A stretch of DNA of 64,000 nt from Aurantimonas coralicida DSM 14790 (lineage in GTDB: Bacteria; Pseudomonadota; Alphaproteobacteria; Rhizobiales; Rhizobiaceae). The DNA lies in the NCBI RefSeq assembly GCF_000421645.1, contig NZ_ATXK01000001.1:62001-126000 (forward strand), in the 5' to 3' direction. A program made the translations under genes and the position numbers. Positions 38,432 to 52,270 of the stretch are shown in pieces (positions within the stretch are counted from its first letter, which is position 1; the number at the start of each line of letters is the position of its first letter). Below the pieces are notes generated by a model. That model was not told where the DNA came from. It made no database searches and worked only from the letters and a program-made list of their open reading frames with translations.

Positions 38432-39709
38432 ATGATGTCCAACGCGTCCCCCAACGCCGAAACGCGCGGGCTTCCCTATTGGGAACTCGTCACCATGGTC
38501 GCCTGCCTGATGGCGCTCAATGCGGCGGCGATCGACATCTTCATTCCCTCGCTGCAGGAAATGGGCGCGGCCCTCGGCGTCGACGACGCCAACCAGCGCC
38601 AGTTCGTGATCACCGCCTACATTCTCGGCTTCGGCGGCGCGCAGATCCTCTACGGCACGCTGTCCGACCGGTTCGGTCGCCGGCCGATCCTGTTCTTCGG
38701 CCTGGCCGTCTACATCCTCGCCTCGATCGCCGCGATCTTCTCCCCCACCTTCGGCATCCTCCTGGCGCTGCGCGCCCTGCAGGGCATCGGCGCGGCCGCG
38801 ACCCGGGTCATCGCCATCTCGGTGGTGCGCGACTGCTTCGGCGGCCGCCGCATGGCCAGCGTGATGTCGCTGGTGATGATGGTCTTCATGGCGATCCCGG
38901 TGATCGCGCCGAATATCGGCCAGGCGATCATGCTGTTCGGCTCGTGGCGCGAGATCTTCGTGGCGATCGCCATCTTCGGCGCCTTTGTCACGGTCTGGGC
39001 CGCCTTGCGCCTGCCGGAGACCCTGAGCCCCGACGACCGGCGCGAGCTCACCGGCAAGCGCATCGTCGAGGCGTTCCGCATGGTCCTGACCAACCGGGTC
39101 GCCTTCGGCTACACGGTCTCCACGGCCCTGATCTTCGGCGTCCTGTTCGGCTTCATCAACCAGGCCGAGCAGATCTATACCGGCCTCTACGGCCTTGGGC
39201 CTATCTTCACCGTCGTCTTCTCGGCGACCGCCGTGTTCATGTCGGCCGCCTCGTTCCTGAACTCGAAGCTGGTCGAGAAGCTGGGGATGCGGCGGCTGTC
39301 GCATGGCGCGTTGATCGGCTTCCTGTCGCTGGCCGCCCTGCACCTGGTCGTCGCCTACGCCATGGGCGGCGCGGCGCCGCTGTGGTTCTTCGTGCCCATC
39401 ATGACGCTGAATTTCTGCCTGTTCGGCTTCATCGGCACGAACTTCAACGCGCTGGCCATGGACCCGCTCGGCCATGTCGCGGGCACCGCATCCTCGGTGC
39501 TGGGCTTCATGCAGACCTTCGGCGGCGGCCTGTTCGGCGCGGCGATCGGCTATTTCTACGACGGCACGGTGCTGCCGATGCTGGTCGGCTTCATCATCCT
39601 GTCGGTCTCGTCGCTGATCTGTGTGGTGCTGGCCGAAGGGCGGTTGTTCGACGCCAAATACGACACGCCGACCGCGGGCACCGCGCCGACGGGCACCGGC
39701 GCCGAATAG
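38432..39709 (+). CDS. Bcr/CflA family MFS drug efflux transporter
   Basis: This 425-residue membrane protein has twelve predicted spans and the major facilitator loop motif GTLSDRFGRRPILFFG between spans 2 and 3. The AAIDIFIPSLQEMG opening and RALQGIGAAATRVIAISVVRD, with the conserved RALQG in span 4, are Bcr/CflA traits; that group exports bicyclomycin, sulfonamide-like drugs or other small molecules with proton exchange. The substrate is not known. The first ATG at 38432 is followed directly by another ATG, with GAGG just upstream. Confidence 0.9.
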   Translation: MMSNASPNAETRGLPYWELVTMVACLMALNAAAIDIFIPSLQEMGAALGVDDANQRQFVITAYILGFGGAQILYGTLSDRFGRRPILFFGLAVYILASIAAIFSPTFGILLALRALQGIGAAATRVIAISVVRDCFGGRRMASVMSLVMMVFMAIPVIAPNIGQAIMLFGSWREIFVAIAIFGAFVTVWAALRLPETLSPDDRRELTGKRIVEAFRMVLTNRVAFGYTVSTALIFGVLFGFINQAEQIYTGLYGLGPIFTVVFSATAVFMSAASFLNSKLVEKLGMRRLSHGALIGFLSLAALHLVVAYAMGGAAPLWFFVPIMTLNFCLFGFIGTNFNALAMDPLGHVAGTASSVLGFMQTFGGGLFGAAIGYFYDGTVLPMLVGFIILSVSSLICVVLAEGRLFDAKYDTPTAGTAPTGTGAE

Positions 39710-39759
39710 CAGCTGCCGCGCGCTTCAGGGCGATCGCGGGCTCTGGCCGGCGTCGCCGC

Positions 39760-40584
39760 CTATCGCGGCAGCAGGCCGTCCCGCGCGGCGGCCCAGACAC
39801 TGGCGTCGCAGGCGGCAATGACAACGCCTTCCTTGTCGCGCGGCGTATAGGGCGAGCCGTCAGGCTTGCCGACATGGCCGCCGGCTTCCGCGACCAGCAA
39901 GCAGCCGGCTAGATGATCCCAGGGCATCAGCTTGGAATAGACGCTGAAATGCGAGCCGCCGGAGGCCAGCAGCCGGTATTCGTGGCCGGCGCAGCGATAG
40001 TTGCCGGTGATCTTCACCCCGGCCAGGCGCGGCAGCAGTGCGGCCTTCTCGTCGGGCGGAAAATAGCTGGTGCTGATGCAGCCGATGGTCTCGGCCAGCG
40101 GCAGGGCGGCCGCGGTCGACAGCCGCCGCGTCTCGCCCGAACGCGTGCGCTGGAACGCACCGGCGCCCTTCTCGGCGATCATGACGTCGTCGCCCACCGG
40201 ATCGTAGATGATGCCGCCGACGGTCTCGCCGCGCAGCACCACCGCCGCCATCACCGCGAAGAGCGGCAGGCCGGCGGCGAAATTCGCCGTGCCGTCGACC
40301 GGGTCCACCACGATCGCCAGTTCGGCGTCGTCGAGGCGATCCAGCAGCGCCGGGTCGGCGGCGACCGATTCCTCGCCGAGGAACAGGGCGTCTGGCGCCA
40401 GCGACCGGCATTCGCGGGCGATCCAGCGCTCGGCCGCCTCGTCGGCCTCGGTGACGAGGTCCGTCGCCGAGGTCTTCTGCCGGATATCGGCCTCCGACAG
40501 ATTGCGGAAGCGCGGCATGATCTCCGCGATCGCCGCCTCCCGCAGGATATGGGCCAGGCGGTCGATATCGATGGGTGCGGTCAT
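39760..40584 (-). CDS. Inositol monophosphatase family protein
   Basis: This 274-residue protein has the Li+-sensitive phosphatase fold: the metal-binding GEESVA, the signature VVDPVDGTANFAAGLP, and the C-terminal MPWDHLAGCLLVAEAGGHVG. It removes phosphate from inositol 1-phosphate or a related sugar phosphate such as histidinol phosphate or NADP-derived substrate; the family is broad. It is 23 bases downstream of a ttcA-like gene on the same strand. Confidence 0.9.
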   Translation of the reverse strand: MTAPIDIDRLAHILREAAIAEIMPRFRNLSEADIRQKTSATDLVTEADEAAERWIARECRSLAPDALFLGEESVAADPALLDRLDDAELAIVVDPVDGTANFAAGLPLFAVMAAVVLRGETVGGIIYDPVGDDVMIAEKGAGAFQRTRSGETRRLSTAAALPLAETIGCISTSYFPPDEKAALLPRLAGVKITGNYRCAGHEYRLLASGGSHFSVYSKLMPWDHLAGCLLVAEAGGHVGKPDGSPYTPRDKEGVVIAACDASVWAAARDGLLPR

Positions 40585-40607
40585 GACGGAAGGCCTTCGG
40601 CTGAGGG

Positions 40608-41507
40608 TCAGGTCGTGGGGGAAGCGGGCGCCAGTCCGGCGAAGTCGAACAGCGACGGATCGAGGAGATGGCCGGGCCGCACATTGGCCAGGGCCCGCAG
40701 CATCACCTGCTTGCGGCCCGGGAAGCGGCGCTCGAGATCGGCGATCATCTGCTTGGTCACGTTGCGCTGCAGCCCGTCCTGGCTGCCGCAGAGATCGCAG
40801 GGAATGATCGGGAACGCCATCGCCGCCGAGAACCTGGCGATGTCCTCCTCCACCGACCGGATCAGCGGCCGCAACACCATCAGGTCGCCCTCGTCATTGA
40901 TGAGCTTGGCCGGCATTGCCGACAGCCGCCCGCCATGGAAGAGGTTCATGAAGAAGGTCTCGAGGCAGTCGTCGGCATGGTGGCCGAGCACCAGCGCCTC
41001 GCAGCCCTCCTCGCGGGCGATGCGGTAGAGATTGCCCCGCCGCAGGCGCGAGCACAGCGCGCAATAGGTGGCGTTCGACGGCACCTTCTCGGTGACGACG
41101 GAATAGGTGTCGCGATATTCGATCCGGTGAGGAATGTCGTAGCGGGTCAGGAAATCCGGCAGCACGTGCTTGGGGAAGTTCGGCTGTCCCTGGTCGAGAT
41201 TGCAGGCGAGAAGATCGACCGGCAACAGGCCGCGATATTTCAGGTCCGACAAAAGCGCCAGCAGGGCGTAGGAATCCTTGCCGCCGGACAGGCCGACCAG
41301 CCAGCGCGCGCCCGGCCGGGCCATGGCATGCGCCTCGATGGTCTCGCGCATCTCGCGCAAAAGCCGCTTGCGCAGCTTCTTGAAGGTCACCGACGACGGA
41401 CAGTCGCGAAACAGCGGATGCGCCGAGCCGGCGCCATCCTCGGCAGCCGGCGCCGCCGCGTCGTCGTCCTGCGCGCTTGCCGCGCGCGCGGTCTCCAGAT
41501 CGAGCAT
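40608..41507 (-). CDS. ttcA: TtcA-like tRNA 2-thiocytidine biosynthesis protein
   Basis: This 299-residue enzyme has the PP-loop [10 protein letters not shown] for ATP, and CxxC motifs in [11 protein letters not shown] and CDLCGSQ, which hold an iron-sulfur cluster. TtcA thiolates cytidine 32 in tRNA. The start is the ATG at 41507, with GGAGG five bases upstream; a GTG six codons earlier exists but would include the ribosome site in the coding frame. A short Ala/Asp-rich N-terminal extension precedes the core. Terminator 41558-41582 separates it from rpsD. Confidence 0.9.
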   Translation of the reverse strand: MLDLETARAASAQDDDAAAPAAEDGAGSAHPLFRDCPSSVTFKKLRKRLLREMRETIEAHAMARPGARWLVGLSGGKDSYALLALLSDLKYRGLLPVDLLACNLDQGQPNFPKHVLPDFLTRYDIPHRIEYRDTYSVVTEKVPSNATYCALCSRLRRGNLYRIAREEGCEALVLGHHADDCLETFFMNLFHGGRLSAMPAKLINDEGDLMVLRPLIRSVEEDIARFSAAMAFPIIPCDLCGSQDGLQRNVTKQMIADLERRFPGRKQVMLRALANVRPGHLLDPSLFDFAGLAPASPTT

Positions 41508-41557
41508 CCCCGCCTCCGTCGTCACGGGCTTCGTCTAGCCGCAGACCGCCCAAAACA

Positions 41558-41582
41558 AAAGGCCGCCCAGAGGACGGCCTTT
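41558..41582 (-). terminator. Rho-independent terminator of rpsD
   Basis: AAAGGCCG (41558-41565) pairs with CGGCCTTT (41575-41582) around a nine-base loop. Read on the minus strand, the stem ends in a run of T (TTTTGTTTT) just past the rpsD stop at 41608. It separates rpsD from ttcA transcription. Confidence 0.85.
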
Positions 41583-41607
41583 CGCAGAACTCGCATGCAC
41601 CGAGAAA

Positions 41608-42225
41608 TCAGCGCGAATAGAACTCGACCACGAGGTTCGGTTCCATCTGCACAGGGTACGGCACGTCGTGCAGGCCCGGAACGCGCTGGTAGGTCGCGAC
41701 CATCTTCTGGTGATCGACCTCGATGTATTCCGGCACGTCGCGCTCGGCGAGCTGCACGGCCTCGAGGATGATCGTCAGCTGCTTGGACTTCTGACGAACC
41801 TCGATCACATCGCCCGGCTTGCAGACGTAGGACTGGATGTTCGTGCGCACGCCGTTGACGTTGACATGGCCGTGATTGACGAACTGACGGGCCGCGAAGA
41901 TCGTCGGCACGAATTTCGCACGATACACGACGGCGTCGAGGCGGCTCTCGAGCAGACCGATCAGGTTCTCCGAGGTGTCGCCCTTACGGCGCGCGGCCTC
42001 TTCGTAGATCTTGCGGAACTGCTTCTCGGAGACGTCGCCGTAATAGCCCTTGAGCTTCTGCTTGGCGCGCAGCTGCACGCCGAAGTCGGAAACCTTGCCC
42101 TTGCGGCGCTGGCCATGCTGACCCGGGCCGTACTGGCGCCGGTTCACCGGGGACTTCGGACGACCCCAGATGTTCTCGCCCATGCGGCGATCGATTTTGT
42201 ACTTCGCTGATGCGCGCTTGCTCAT
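41608..42225 (-). CDS. rpsD: 30S ribosomal protein S4
   Basis: This 205-residue protein is S4, a primary 16S-rRNA-binding protein. [41 protein letters not shown] and the S4 RNA-binding domain [25 protein letters not shown] are characteristic. It stands alone, away from the alpha operon, a common situation in alphaproteobacteria. The ATG at 42225 gives the normal length. A promoter candidate lies at 42396-42424 and a strong terminator lies downstream. Confidence 0.97.
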   Translation of the reverse strand: MSKRASAKYKIDRRMGENIWGRPKSPVNRRQYGPGQHGQRRKGKVSDFGVQLRAKQKLKGYYGDVSEKQFRKIYEEAARRKGDTSENLIGLLESRLDAVVYRAKFVPTIFAARQFVNHGHVNVNGVRTNIQSYVCKPGDVIEVRQKSKQLTIILEAVQLAERDVPEYIEVDHQKMVATYQRVPGLHDVPYPVQMEPNLVVEFYSR

Positions 42226-42395
42226 CGCATTTCCTTCAACAAAACGAGGCCCCGCGGACAATCCGAGGACCTTCTGAGGAAACGCGCCCTCCTCTGCCCG
42301 CTGTTGCGGACTGACAGGACGACATTGGCACGAGGCGATGCCGTCCACGGGACACGTCAAAAACCGGCTGGAACGGGTCCAACCGGCTGGGCTGT

Positions 42396-42424
42396 TCCAT
42401 ACGGGGGCGGCCGGAAACTGTCAA
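42396..42424 (-). promoter_or_regulatory. Sigma-70-like promoter upstream of rpsD
   Basis: On the minus strand TTGACA (42424 to 42419) is followed after 17 bases by TATGGA (42401 to 42396). This gives a perfect -35 and a partial -10. It lies about 170 bases above the rpsD start and just past the end of the Pmp3 gene, so it is a plausible rpsD promoter. Confidence 0.5.
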
Positions 42425-42441
42425 CCGGGCCGCCCGCCGGA

Positions 42442-42600
42442 TCAGTATTTGGCGATCACCCAGATCGCATGGATGATGCCGGGGATGTAGCCGAACAGCG
42501 TCAGGATGATGTTGATCCAGAAGTGCTTGCCGAAGCCGACCTGCATGAACACGCCGACCGGCGGCAGGATGATCGCGAGAATGATGCGGATGATGTCCAT
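42442..42600 (-). CDS. Pmp3/YqaE family membrane peptide
   Basis: This 52-residue protein is a Pmp3-type proteolipid: two spans, with MDIIRIILAIILPPVGVFMQVG and the conserved FWINIILTLFGYIPGIIHAIWVI. It sits in the cytoplasmic membrane and is linked to membrane potential or salt stress in fungi and plants; bacterial roles are unclear. The first ATG at 42600 is at the family start. It is upstream of the rpsD promoter on the same strand. Confidence 0.93.
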   Translation of the reverse strand: MDIIRIILAIILPPVGVFMQVGFGKHFWINIILTLFGYIPGIIHAIWVIAKY

Positions 42601-42751
42601 GGGGTCTGGTCCTCTTGTACGGGTGTCGGTCTCTGCAACGCCGCTTGTCCCGGCTCGTTCCCCGCAGGCCGTCTTGAAGGGATAGCGCAGCTTGATCTTT
42701 GCGCCCGGCGATGCCACCCGTTGCAACCTGCCGATACGGAAGGGGGACGGG

Positions 42752-43318
42752 ATGGGGCGACGGATGAGGGTGTTGCCGCTGGTGCTGGGCGCAGGGGTGC
42801 TGCTCAGTGCCTGCGCCACATTGTCGGAAGAGGAGTGCGTCACCAGCGACTGGCGCACTCTTGGCGAATCGGACGGGGCCAATGGCCGGCCGGTCAATTT
42901 CGTTGCGCAGCACCAGGCCGCCTGCAGCAAGCACGGGATCGAACCCGACCTGTCCGCCTGGCGCAGCGGCTGGGACGCCGGCATCGTCAGTTTCTGCACG
43001 CCGGAAAACGGCGCCCGGATCGGCGCGCGGGGCGGCAGCTACCAGAATTCCTGCCCGCTCGACCTGAAGGCCGGCTTCGAGGAACCCTACCGCGCCCACA
43101 AGCGCGTCTATGACGCCGACCGGCGGGTCAACGACCTGCAAGGGCGCATCGACCGCCTGCGTGACGAGATCGACACGCTGGACGACGAGAAAGCGGAGCG
43201 CGGCAAGCGGCGCGAGCTGCGGCGGCTGCGCGACGATCTGTGGGACGCCGAGGACGATCTGCGCCGGGCCCAAGAGGATCTGCTGCTGGCTCGCTTTGCC
43301 GAGCGGGCAGCCGGCTAG
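42752..43318 (+). CDS. DUF2799 lipoprotein
   Basis: This 188-residue protein has a lipoprotein signal, [15 protein letters not shown] with lipobox LSAC, then a DUF2799 core: [39 protein letters not shown] and [11 protein letters not shown]. The C-terminal 70 residues are a charged helix, probably a coiled coil. DUF2799 proteins are outer-membrane or periplasmic lipoproteins of unknown role. Its TAG stop shares the CTAG bases with the stop of murI on the other strand. The start ATG has AGGGGGA before it; ATG at 42764 is an alternative. Confidence 0.85.
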   Translation: MGRRMRVLPLVLGAGVLLSACATLSEEECVTSDWRTLGESDGANGRPVNFVAQHQAACSKHGIEPDLSAWRSGWDAGIVSFCTPENGARIGARGGSYQNSCPLDLKAGFEEPYRAHKRVYDADRRVNDLQGRIDRLRDEIDTLDDEKAERGKRRELRRLRDDLWDAEDDLRRAQEDLLLARFAERAAG

Positions 43319-44121
43319 GCGGCGCCGTCCGCCACTTCGAGACCGAAGCCGCGCACCAGCCGGCGCATCTGGTAGCCGGGTGTGCCGCCGGTGAAATGCG
43401 CGCGGTCGAAACCTTCGGGGAGTTCGCCCGAGCCCGGCCTGCACAGCGAGCGCGCCCGCCGGGCGATCGCCTCGGCCGGGTCGAGCCAGTCCACCGGCCA
43501 TGGCGCCAGCCTGCGAAAATGATTGGCGATCAGCGGATAATGGGTGCAGGCGAGAACGACGATGTCGGTCCGCTGGCCGCCGGCCTCGACGAAGCACGGG
43601 GCGATCTCCGCCGCCATCGCGTCGTCGAGCTCCTGGCCGCCGCTTGCCTCGCTGTCGAGGAGCGAGCGTTCGGCCAGCCGCGCCAGCTCCGGCGATCCCA
43701 CCAGCCGCACCTCGCAATGGGTGGCAAAGGCCTCCACGAGATCGCGCGTATAGACGCGGCGGACCGTGCCGGGCGTCGCCAGGACGCTGACGAGGCCCGA
43801 CCGGGTGCGCTCGGTGGCCGGCTTGATAGCCGGCACCGTGCCGACGAAGGGAATGGCGAAACGGGCGCGCAATTGCGGCAGCACCAGCGTCGAGGCGGTG
43901 TTGCAGGCGATGACCGCAAGGCTCGGTTCGTAGATGTCGATGAGCTCGGCGAAGAGGTCGAGAATGCGCGCGACCAGCGGCTCCTCCTCCCAGTCGCCAT
44001 AGGGAAAGCCCGCATCGTCGGCCACATAGATGAAGCGCCGGTCGGGCATCGCCGTCCGCAATTCGCGCAGCACGGTCAGCCCGCCAATGCCCGAATCGAA
44101 GACGAGGATCGGCGCGTTCAC
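43315..44121 (-). CDS. murI: Glutamate racemase
   Basis: This 268-residue enzyme makes D-glutamate for peptidoglycan. The two catalytic cysteines lie in ACNTAST (Cys73) and ACTHYPL, with [15 protein letters not shown] at the start and the acid pair DDAGFPYG. The length is standard. Its start overlaps the trmJ stop by four bases, so murI follows trmJ in the same operon. Its stop codon overlaps the DUF2799 stop on the opposite strand at CTAG. Confidence 0.96.
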   Translation of the reverse strand: MNAPILVFDSGIGGLTVLRELRTAMPDRRFIYVADDAGFPYGDWEEEPLVARILDLFAELIDIYEPSLAVIACNTASTLVLPQLRARFAIPFVGTVPAIKPATERTRSGLVSVLATPGTVRRVYTRDLVEAFATHCEVRLVGSPELARLAERSLLDSEASGGQELDDAMAAEIAPCFVEAGGQRTDIVVLACTHYPLIANHFRRLAPWPVDWLDPAEAIARRARSLCRPGSGELPEGFDRAHFTGGTPGYQMRRLVRGFGLEVADGAA

Positions 44122-44984
44122 AGGGCCGGCTTTCCGGTCCCGTCCGGCGCCGGGTCGGCCCCCTCCGGCGCATCGTCCCCGGCATGGCCGCCCTCGGCCT
44201 TGTCCGCCGGCGCGAGGCCCCCCTTGGCAATGACATAGTCGAAGGAGCGGATGACGCCGCGCATGGTGCGCACCTCCGGCTCGGAGAAGCCGGCCTTGGT
44301 CAGCATGGTGCGCAGCTTCTGGGCCAGCGCCTCGCGCTTGTGCTCGGGGTAGAAATAGCCGTTGCGGTCGAGCGAGGTCTCCAGATGCTCCAGCAGCCGG
44401 TGCAGGTCCTCCTTGCGCGCCGGCGGCACCTCGGGCGCCGAGAAGCGCGGCTTGGTGACATCCGCCGAGCCGGCCATGCGCCAGGCATAGCTCATCAGGA
44501 GCACGGCCTGGGCGATGTTCAGCGAGGCGAAATCCGGATCGACCGGGAACGTCACGATCTCGTCGGCAAGGCCCACTTCCTCGTTGGACAGGCCGAAGCG
44601 CTCGCGTCCGAACAGGATGCCCGCCGGCTGGCCGCCGCCAATCCGCGCCCGCAGATTGGCGGCCGCCGTCTCGGGCTCGCGCACCGGCTTGAAGCTGTCG
44701 CGGGCCCGCGCCGTCGTCGCATAGACGAAGGTGAGGTCGGCCACCGCCGCCTCGACGCTGTCATACAGCCGGGCCGCCTCGATCACGTGGTCGGCACGCG
44801 AGGCTGCCGCCACCGCCCGCTCGTTCGGCCAGCCGTCGCGCGGGCTCACGAGGCGCAGGTCGGACAGGCCGAAATTGGCCATCGCCCGCGCCACCATGCC
44901 GATATTCTCACCGAGCTGGGGCTCCACGAGCACGATGGCAGGCCCGGCCTCGGGCTTCTTGTTGGGCGACTGGTTCTCGGGCAC
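44118..44984 (-). CDS. trmJ: tRNA (cytidine/uridine-2'-O-)-methyltransferase TrmJ-like
   Basis: This 288-residue protein is a SPOUT methyltransferase of the TrmH family group 1, like TrmJ which methylates position 32 of t[27 protein letters not shown] is motif 1, [16 protein letters not shown] motif 2 and [17 protein letters not shown] motif 3 with the knot. The C-terminal extension is charged and rich in Pro/Asp. The start is uncertain: GTG at 44984 has AGAGGA ten bases before it, while an ATG at 45056 would add 24 residues. The gene overlaps murI by four bases, and a carboxylesterase gene ends about 90 bases upstream. Confidence 0.9.
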   Translation of the reverse strand: MPENQSPNKKPEAGPAIVLVEPQLGENIGMVARAMANFGLSDLRLVSPRDGWPNERAVAAASRADHVIEAARLYDSVEAAVADLTFVYATTARARDSFKPVREPETAAANLRARIGGGQPAGILFGRERFGLSNEEVGLADEIVTFPVDPDFASLNIAQAVLLMSYAWRMAGSADVTKPRFSAPEVPPARKEDLHRLLEHLETSLDRNGYFYPEHKREALAQKLRTMLTKAGFSEPEVRTMRGVIRSFDYVIAKGGLAPADKAEGGHAGDDAPEGADPAPDGTGKPAL

Positions 44985-45074
44985 GCTGGCGACATCCTCT
45001 GTTCGGCTCGCTGATACCGCGCCACGCCCGCCACGCCAAGCGGGGCGCAAGAGCATCCCCAGCCGCGCGGTTCC

Positions 45075-46556
45075 TCACGGCGTCGCGCCGTCCACCCCCT
45101 CCCAGGCGATGCGGCGCAGCGGATCGGGATCGGCCTCGACACGGTCGCGGCGGGCCGACAGGACTAGCGTCTCGCGGGTCTCGCTCCGGTAGGCCGGCCA
45201 GTCGTCGCCCGGGGGGCCGCCATTGACGAAGGCCATCCAGCGATCGCGCATCCGTATCGCCAGTTGCTGGCGCGCGGGATCCGGCAGCACGCCGAGATAG
45301 ACGCTGCGGAACGGCTTCAGAAAATCCTCGAACAGCAGCGGCAGATCGACCGAATGGGTCGCCCCGAGCCGCGACAGCAGCCCCTTCGCCTCCCAGTCCA
45401 GCCGGTACATGTAGGTGAGCGCGCGCTGCGACTGGCTGTCGGCCATGTGGATCGCCGCCATGCGGAAGAGGAGATCCGTGCCGAAGGCGATGCGCCCGGC
45501 CCTACCCGCGGGATAGAGCGCGGCGATCCTCTCGGCCGCCGCCTCCCCCGCCGTCTCGGCCACCCACCGGGTCAGGGACGGCTTGTCGCTGTCGATCTTG
45601 AAGATCGGCAGCTCGCTGAAGAAGGAGAACTCGTCGCGATTGGTGCCGATCAGGAGCGGCACCGGCTTCATGGCGCGGTAGAGCGCGGGCAGCGGGCCGT
45701 CCGGCAGTTCACCGCAGTCGAAATGCGGCCGCGAGGGGATGCCGGGGAATTCCGCCGTGACCTTGCGCGCGGCGAGACCGAAGGCTCGCGGCGCCAGCCG
45801 GAACAGACGCTCGCGATCGGCCTCTGCACCGAGGACCGCCAGGGTGCGCTCGCCGATCTCCATCGCCTGGGCGCGCGGATAGAACAAATTGAGCCCGCCC
45901 GACTGCATGATCGCCCGCGAGAACAGCCCATGCGATCCCGGCGCCGCCATGTGGAAGGCGACGGAGGCCGCCCCGGCGGATTCGCCGGCGATCGTCACCC
46001 GTTCCGGGTCGCCGCCGAAGGCCGCGATGTTGTCGCGCACCCAGGCGAGCGCCAGCCGCTGGTCGAGCAGCCCGGCATTGGCGGCAAAGCGCGCGTCGCC
46101 GGGAAACAGTTCGGCAAAGCCGTTGAAGCCGAAGACGCCGAGCCGGTAGTTCAGCGTCACCACCACCGCGTCGCCGCGGCGGGCGAGATCGGCGCCCGGA
46201 TATTGCGATCCCGAGCCGATGATGAAGCCGCCGCCATGGATGAAGACGAGGACCGGCCGCGACCCGCGCGTGTCCGGCGTCCAGACATGCAGGTTGAGGC
46301 AGTCCTCGCTGAAAGTCCGCTTCAGCCCGGCAAAAGTGGCGAAGGGTTCGGCCAGGGCACGGCGCTGGGGCGCTGCCGGCCCGTAGGCATCTGCGTCGAA
46401 GGTCCCCCGGAACGGCGCGGGGGCGCGAGGCGCGGCAAAGCGCAGGCGTCCGACCGGCGGCGCGGCATAGGGAATGCCCAGAAAGCACGTGATGCCGCCG
46501 ATGCGGTTGCCCCGAACCCGGCCGCAGGGCGCCTCCGCCACCACCGATGCTGTCAT
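45075..46556 (-). CDS. Type B carboxylesterase
   Basis: This 493-residue protein is a carboxylesterase/lipase of the type B (cholinesterase-like) group. The nucleophile serine lies in [11 protein letters not shown], the acid in [10 protein letters not shown] and the His in [11 protein letters not shown]; the oxyanion loop is [11 protein letters not shown] and [12 protein letters not shown] is the other family signature. It has no signal peptide, so it is probably cytoplasmic. A frame 22 codons longer was rejected, as similarity begins after MTASVV. The natural ester is unknown. It is upstream of trmJ and murI on the same strand. Confidence 0.92.
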   Translation of the reverse strand: MTASVVAEAPCGRVRGNRIGGITCFLGIPYAAPPVGRLRFAAPRAPAPFRGTFDADAYGPAAPQRRALAEPFATFAGLKRTFSEDCLNLHVWTPDTRGSRPVLVFIHGGGFIIGSGSQYPGADLARRGDAVVVTLNYRLGVFGFNGFAELFPGDARFAANAGLLDQRLALAWVRDNIAAFGGDPERVTIAGESAGAASVAFHMAAPGSHGLFSRAIMQSGGLNLFYPRAQAMEIGERTLAVLGAEADRERLFRLAPRAFGLAARKVTAEFPGIPSRPHFDCGELPDGPLPALYRAMKPVPLLIGTNRDEFSFFSELPIFKIDSDKPSLTRWVAETAGEAAAERIAALYPAGRAGRIAFGTDLLFRMAAIHMADSQSQRALTYMYRLDWEAKGLLSRLGATHSVDLPLLFEDFLKPFRSVYLGVLPDPARQQLAIRMRDRWMAFVNGGPPGDDWPAYRSETRETLVLSARRDRVEADPDPLRRIAWEGVDGATP

Positions 46557-46741
46557 GCGCGAACTCCTGTGCGGTTGGTGGCGGGCCGCACCGGCCCACC
46601 GGCGGCGAGCGGCGCGGCCCATGCTTTGCGTCCACCGATACGGGTGTTATAGGGCGCCGTGAGTTTCGGGCGTGGCACCGCGTACTGCATCCATGCGGCC
46701 GCTCAGGGCCGCGTTTTCATTGCTTCAGGGGGAAGACAGAG

Positions 46742-47953
46742 ATGGCGAAGATCAAGGTCGACAATCCGGTCGTGGAACTCGATGGCGACGAGATGACCCG
46801 GATCATCTGGCAGTTCATCAAGGACAAGCTGATCCATCCCTATCTCGACATCGACCTTGAATATTACGACCTCGGCATGGAGAACCGCGACGCCACCGAC
46901 GACCAGGTGACGGTGGATGCGGCCAACGCCATCAAGAAGCACGGCGTCGGCGTCAAATGTGCGACGATCACCCCGGACGAGGACCGCGTCGCCGAATTCG
47001 GCCTGAAGAAGATGTGGCGTTCGCCCAACGGCACGATCCGCAACATCCTCGGCGGCGTCATCTTCCGCGAGCCGATCATCGCCAAGAACGTGCCGCGCCT
47101 GGTGCCCGGCTGGACCCAGCCGGTGATCGTCGGCCGCCATGCCTATGGCGACCAGTACCGCGCCACCGACTTCAAGTTCCCCGGCAAGGGCAAGCTGTCG
47201 ATCAAGTTCGTCGGCGAAGACGGCGAGACCATCGAGCACGAGGTGTTCGACGCCCCGGCCGCCGGCATCGCCATGGCCATGTACAATCTCGACGAGTCGA
47301 TCCGCGACTTCGCCCGCGCCTCGCTGAACTATGGCCTGCAGCGCGGCTACCCGGTCTATCTGTCGACCAAGAACACCATCCTCAAGGTCTATGACGGCCG
47401 CTTCAAGGACATCTTCCAGGAGGTGTACGAGGCCGAGTTCGAGGACAAGTTCAAGGCCGCCAAGATCACCTACGAGCACCGCCTGATCGACGACATGGTG
47501 GCCTCCAACCTGAAATGGTCGGGCGGCTATGTCTGGGCCTGCAAGAACTACGACGGCGACGTGCAGTCCGACACCGTGGCCCAGGGCTTCGGCTCGCTCG
47601 GCCTGATGACCTCGGTGCTGATGACGCCGGACGGCAAGACCGTGGAAGCGGAAGCCGCCCACGGCACCGTCACCCGCCACTACCGCCAGCATGAGCGCGG
47701 CGAGCAGACCTCGACCAACTCGATCGCCTCGATCTTCGCCTGGACCCGCGGCCTCGCCCACCGCGCCAAGCTCGACGACAACGCCGCCCTCGCCGAGTTC
47801 GCCTCGACGCTGGAGAAGGTCTGCGTGTCGACCGTGGAGAGCGGCCACATGACCAAGGACCTGGCGCTGCTGATCGGTCCGGACCAGCCGTGGCTGTCGA
47901 CCACCGGCTTCCTCGACAAGGTCGACGAGAACCTGCAGAAGGCCATGGCCTGA
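46742..47953 (+). CDS. icd: NADP-dependent isocitrate dehydrogenase
   Basis: This 403-residue TCA enzyme converts isocitrate to 2-oxoglutarate, giving NADPH. It is the eukaryote-like homodimeric type: [35 protein letters not shown] with the substrate Ser, and the metal-binding [24 protein letters not shown]. The length fits. GGGGGAAG lies just upstream. A strong terminator follows at 47980. Confidence 0.97.
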   Translation: MAKIKVDNPVVELDGDEMTRIIWQFIKDKLIHPYLDIDLEYYDLGMENRDATDDQVTVDAANAIKKHGVGVKCATITPDEDRVAEFGLKKMWRSPNGTIRNILGGVIFREPIIAKNVPRLVPGWTQPVIVGRHAYGDQYRATDFKFPGKGKLSIKFVGEDGETIEHEVFDAPAAGIAMAMYNLDESIRDFARASLNYGLQRGYPVYLSTKNTILKVYDGRFKDIFQEVYEAEFEDKFKAAKITYEHRLIDDMVASNLKWSGGYVWACKNYDGDVQSDTVAQGFGSLGLMTSVLMTPDGKTVEAEAAHGTVTRHYRQHERGEQTSTNSIASIFAWTRGLAHRAKLDDNAALAEFASTLEKVCVSTVESGHMTKDLALLIGPDQPWLSTTGFLDKVDENLQKAMA

Positions 47954-47979
47954 TCGCCAGCCCGACAGCTGAATGACGA

Positions 47980-48007
47980 AACGCCCGGCCTCACCGCCGG
48001 GCGTTTT
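47980..48007 (+). terminator. Rho-independent terminator of icd
   Basis: AACGCCCGGC (47980-47989) pairs with GCCGGGCGTT (47996-48005) around a six-base loop, followed by TT and a short TCG run. It lies 27 bases after the icd stop. Confidence 0.85.
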
Positions 48008-48131
48008 CGTATGGGGAGACGGGAGGCGACGCCGCTCGCAGGGTCAGTCGGGGCGCGCTGGCACGAACGCGGAGCCGCTCACGGTCCCCAGACAGACGCA
48101 GACCGGCACGGGCAAACTGGCACGAACGCAA

Positions 48132-48154
48132 AAGGGGCGCCCGCGGCGCCCCTT
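48132..48154 (-). terminator. Rho-independent terminator of alaS
   Basis: AAGGGGCGCC (48132-48141) pairs with GGCGCCCCTT (48145-48154) around a three-base loop. On the minus strand the stem runs into TTTT, 29 bases past the alaS stop at 48183. Between it and the icd terminator lie about 125 bases with no gene; the 13-base phrase CTGGCACGAACGC occurs twice there (near 48058 and 48116). Confidence 0.85.
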
Positions 48155-48182
48155 GATCCTCGATAGCCATGTGCGGTCGGCC

Positions 48183-50855
<2,673 letters not shown>

Positions 50856-50980
50856 GAATGCGACCTTCGGAATACCTGCGGGGAAGAGCCCGTCGCCGCG
50901 GCGCGCACGCCGTCAGCCTCGGGCAAAGGCGCGTTGTACAGAGGCCCGCTCCGCCTGTCCATCAGACCCCCCAACGCGAA

Positions 50981-51006
50981 ACGGCCCACCCGGATGGGCA
51001 GGCCGT
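50981..51006 (-). terminator. Probable terminator of recA
   Basis: ACGGCC (50981-50986) pairs with GGCCGT (51001-51006), with an inner CCC/GGG pairing. On the minus strand the stem is followed by only a weak T-run (TTTCGCGTT). It sits 27 bases past the recA stop, between recA and alaS. Confidence 0.55.
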
Positions 51007-51032
51007 CGCTCATGTCGTGCTGCCGTCGCCGA

Positions 51033-52106
<1,074 letters not shown>

Positions 52107-52169
52107 GAGAGACGAGACCTTATTCCACGCGTTGGACGGGGGTGCAATGACGAGCCGCACCATCACCAT

Positions 52170-52184
52170 GTACTCTTTTTGTTC
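52170..52184. promoter_or_regulatory. LexA-like SOS box upstream of recA
   Basis: GTAC-TCTTTTT-GTTC (plus strand) is a one-base variant of the alphaproteobacterial LexA site GTTC-N7-GTTC with the exact seven-base spacer. It lies 64-78 bases above the recA start, in the divergent gap shared with the pseudouridine kinase gene. A second GTTC lies two bases away at 52187. The position and target fit LexA repression. Confidence 0.55.
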
Positions 52185-52270
52185 CCGTTCCGCAAGCCTG
52201 CGATCCCCGTTTGTTCCGTTTTCGCGCGCTGCCGCGAATCGCTTCCCGGCGATAAATTTCTGAAGTTTTG

